A DNA stretch of 64,000 nucleotides, taken from assembly GCA_000497125.2 (NCBI GenBank), contig CM035321.1:1268001-1332000 (forward strand), given 5' to 3'. Position 1 is the stretch's first letter, and every line of letters begins with the position of its first letter. This document shows, piece after piece, positions 61,401-64,000 of this stretch. Under the pieces are notes generated by a model. It ran no database searches, had not been told where the DNA came from, and saw only the letters and a list, made by a program, of their open reading frames with translations. Both the position numbers and the translations under genes were made by a program. The stretch comes from Spironucleus salmonicida (taxonomy: Eukaryota > Fornicata > Diplomonadida > Hexamitidae).

Positions 61401-64000
61401 AGCAGATAAATTTTAAAGTCTACTGTTTGTTGAAGCTATTAAATGATTCGTGAAAAGATCTTTGAAAGAATCTACAAGTTATAATAATGAGGTCTTAGCA
61501 CTTCTAACATTAATCTATAGCCATCCAATTCTAACAGTAAGTGGCACATTCTATGATACTTCTTCTCTGATATTTCTATATTTTTCAATAGCATCATTAA
61601 AATCGTAAATATCAGGTATTCTATAATATTTAAGCTCCATTTCAATAGTTTAAACAGTAGGACCGTTGTCTGTTTTTTGGTTTTGTTCCCCTTCTTTACC
61701 TTCTTCTCCATTATCTTCCTATGTCTGACTATTTTACTTTACAATTGTTCTAACAATATGTTATGTTTTATCAGCCATTGCTTCAGTATCATATTCTCCA
61801 GAAAGAGGGACATTAGGACCATCCTTAAGGAATCTTTACAAATAAGCTTTCCTGTCTGTTTAATAAACAGGTTTATACTTTTCATAGTTTTATTCTTAAT
61901 CAGCAGCCATATGTGCGCGTTTAATAACTCTATTTTTAAGTTTATCTTTTGCGGCAATAAATTTAGGGTTTCTCATGATGTTGAAATGGAAATCTCTGAA
62001 ATCATTACTAGATTTCAACTTATCATCTGTACAGGATTAGGTTGGATTAGGAACACACTTAGCAACATTGCAGAAAGAATCAATCCATTGAGATAATGTT
62101 TACTCTAATGTTAATTTAGTGGCATTAGATTAAACTTATGGTTCAAAGAATAAGTCTGGATGGCGAATTAGCATATTGATTTCGATGAAAGGATATGAGC
62201 TTTCATTAATAATAGCCGACAGATTATCCAATTCATTATGCTCAATTGTTTCTGACTCATCCATATACTTTTGTAAATACTTAACATTAGTTACGACAAT
62301 GTCTAAAAGACCACATTAAATATATTCAGCTAACCATAATAAATATAGATCCCAGTACTAAACTAATTGCTCTGAATTAAAACCAATGAGTTCCATTACC
62401 TTAGTTTCTTCTTCTGAAGATGGCTTTTCTTCAGTTGGTGTGAAAAACACGGCCTGCTTAGAATTTTCTACTGCTTCTGTAATTTTTTGAGATTGAGTGT
62501 CTTTTATTTAATTAAGTTTAGTTTAAATTGTATCAGGGGTCTTATCTAAAGATACTGGAGCTTTTGCAGGTTTATCAACAAGAACTATCTTAGACCAGGC
62601 AACAAGGAGTTATTAAATAGAATTAATATTATCTTTCAGAGTAGAAACTTACATGAATAAAACGTTCAGTGGTAAGTTTAATTTATCTAAAAATATATTG
62701 ATATCAGCAGTTGAATCTTTCCATGTTAACTTATCAATACCATCAACTAACATTGACTCTATATATTAAAGTTGAGGATAGAAAAGTGGACGCTCAACAA
62801 ATACCAATTGTTTCTATACAAAATTATATTAATTTTATATAACATCGAGTTAAATCTTTGTCTAACGATAAGCATCAGCTTTAGCAAATACTTCTAAAGC
62901 ATCTTCACTTACTTCCATATCTAAAATCTTGAAAATCTTAGTTTCTTCCATAAGATCCGTAAGTTCAATAGAGAAATTAGTTTTAATTAATTTAATTAAA
63001 TCTAACTCGTCATTTCTAGTGATTCCTTCAGGAGTTATATAAACGTCATTCTAAAACTCAATTAAGTTAGGCTAGACTCTAATAATTAACTTTTCTGCAA
63101 GCTTTTCAGTACAAACCATGTCAATGCCAGATAACCATCGTTAATGTTGTTCAATTTCATACTCTTTGAGCTTTTACACGATTTCCAAGAACTTCTACCT
63201 ACTAATTTCAAATCTGTCATCTTTCACGATGCTTTCCGCACGTTCAAGATATGCAATATTCAAAGCATCAAGTTTTTTGTAAGGAACTCTAGTTTTATTC
63301 AGCAATACTCTAGACCACATAACTGCACCTGAAAGAGGTGGTTAATTCTTCTCAAGAGGAGGGTCATCTTTATTTGTTGTGAATTCATCGAATATCTTCT
63401 ATAACAAAGCTAAAAACATGTTATTAAAATGCCCAAATTTAGCTTAAACTACATTTTTAAGAACAGCCTCAGGTAATATACCTGAAAATGATTCAACAAC
63501 TGTGATTGCCTATTCTAATGTAATAGAAGAATCAATGCCAGTTTCTAAAACAGCAACTAATCTCTTCTCCCAAGAAGTATAATGTTTAATAAATTTTGCA
63601 TGATCTTCTTCGAACATATCAATTTGTAAATCGGTTGGATCATAAGTAGACTCTAAAAAGATTGCAGTTTTGGCGTTATATAAAGCAAAAATTTGTTAGA
63701 TTTACTTTGATAGTGAATCACCTTAAACACCGCCGACCTCCAACTTTTCTAATCTCTGCATACACGCATTAATAGTAATGACTCTGTGAATATCTTTGAT
63801 TCTTTCAACAAAAGCTTCGAAGCGTTTAAACACTAATGAAAGTGTTGGCCAGCACCCTTTGTTAAATTTATATCTTCTATAAGCATTAATTGAGACTTTC
63901 TCTTCTTCCTAAGGCTCTGCTTCTTCAACAGGAGCTTCTTTGGTTTCTTCTGGTTCTGCTTTTTCTTCAACAGCAGCTGCATCGGCAGCCTGATCAGCTT
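58467..64000 (-). CDS. dynein heavy chain, N-terminal part ending in AAA1 (5' end outside window)
   Basis: Axonemal-type dynein motor heavy chain. The visible 1844 codons cover an acidic Ala/Glu-rich segment at the edge, the DHC_N1 tail, the linker, and AAA1. AAA1 has P-loop [13 protein letters not shown] (59064-59087), [19 protein letters not shown] and Walker [18 protein letters not shown]. It reaches [17 protein letters not shown], the conserved end of AAA1, then diverges and stops at TGA 58467-58469 in AAGTGAG. AAA2-AAA6, the stalk and the C-terminal domain are absent, and the DNA beyond encodes an unrelated plus-strand gene. A GTATGC donor-like hexamer lies at 58505-58510, exactly where homology ends. 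Confidence 0.95.

Overview
The window reads as nuclear DNA of a hexamitine diplomonad (Hexamita/Spironucleus/Trepomonas group). Two features show this. First, open frames become long only if TAA and TAG are read as glutamine and TGA is the only stop; all 43 complete-ended genes listed here end in TGA and nearly all carry internal TAA/TAG codons. Second, the gene content is diplomonad-like: two alpha-giardin-type annexins, a VSP/HCMP-like cysteine-rich surface protein, a flavodiiron protein and a plant-type LRR protein. No spliceosomal intron is needed inside any gene. Species cannot be named from the sequence. A standard-code reading would fragment almost every gene.

Layout. 1-5000: a broken partial gene, a cysteine-rich membrane protein and a 779-aa unknown, all on the minus strand. 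5008-7492: very AT-rich gap. 7.5-15.6 kb: alpha-giardin, small unknowns, an ENTH (epsin-like) protein, a type I membrane protein and coiled-coil proteins. 15.7-15.8 kb: a (TAT)34 microsatellite in a divergent promoter. 15.9-26.5 kb: 1046-aa coiled-coil protein, KDEL receptor, tail-anchored protein, LCAT-type lipase, myristoylation-motif protein, E2F/DP factor, PX-like protein, MFS transporter, second annexin. 26.5-27.7 kb: AT-rich gap. 27.7-38.6 kb: flavodiiron protein, V-ATPase subunit F, 803-aa unknown, amino-acid permease, LRR protein, secreted Cys-rich protein and a second type I membrane protein related to the one at 12.4 kb. 38.8-50.7 kb: 1931-aa coiled-coil protein, MSH6, 4-TM protein, CNOT3, helical-repeat protein. 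51-58.5 kb: coiled coils, EF-hand protein, MORN5-like protein, second MFS transporter, a protein with three CH-like segments overlapping a membrane protein with a degenerate lipase domain. 58.5-64 kb: a dynein heavy chain entering from the right edge and ending abruptly inside AAA1.

Functional themes are flagella/cytoskeleton (dynein, MORN5, CH-like protein, coiled coils, annexins), endomembrane traffic and acidification (ENTH, KDEL receptor, PX, V-ATPase F), surface and transport (Cys-rich proteins, LRR, AAAP, two MFS), oxygen/NO detoxification (flavodiiron), and gene expression/genome maintenance (E2F, CNOT3, MSH6). Genes are unspliced, close together and often convergent with 1-10 bp between stops. 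About half end with the stop embedded in AGTGA, like the Giardia poly(A) signal AGTRAAY. Several have a TATTATTATAT-like element 15-40 nt before the ATG. Base composition is patchy: GC-rich islands cut across genes, and within them Gln is written CAA/CAG instead of TAA/TAG.

The most notable signal is the dynein heavy chain. It has tail, linker and the AAA1 P-loop, then stops just after the conserved end of AAA1 at a GTATGC donor-like hexamer, with unrelated genes downstream. This is what a split, trans-spliced gene would look like, as is known for Giardia dynein heavy chains.
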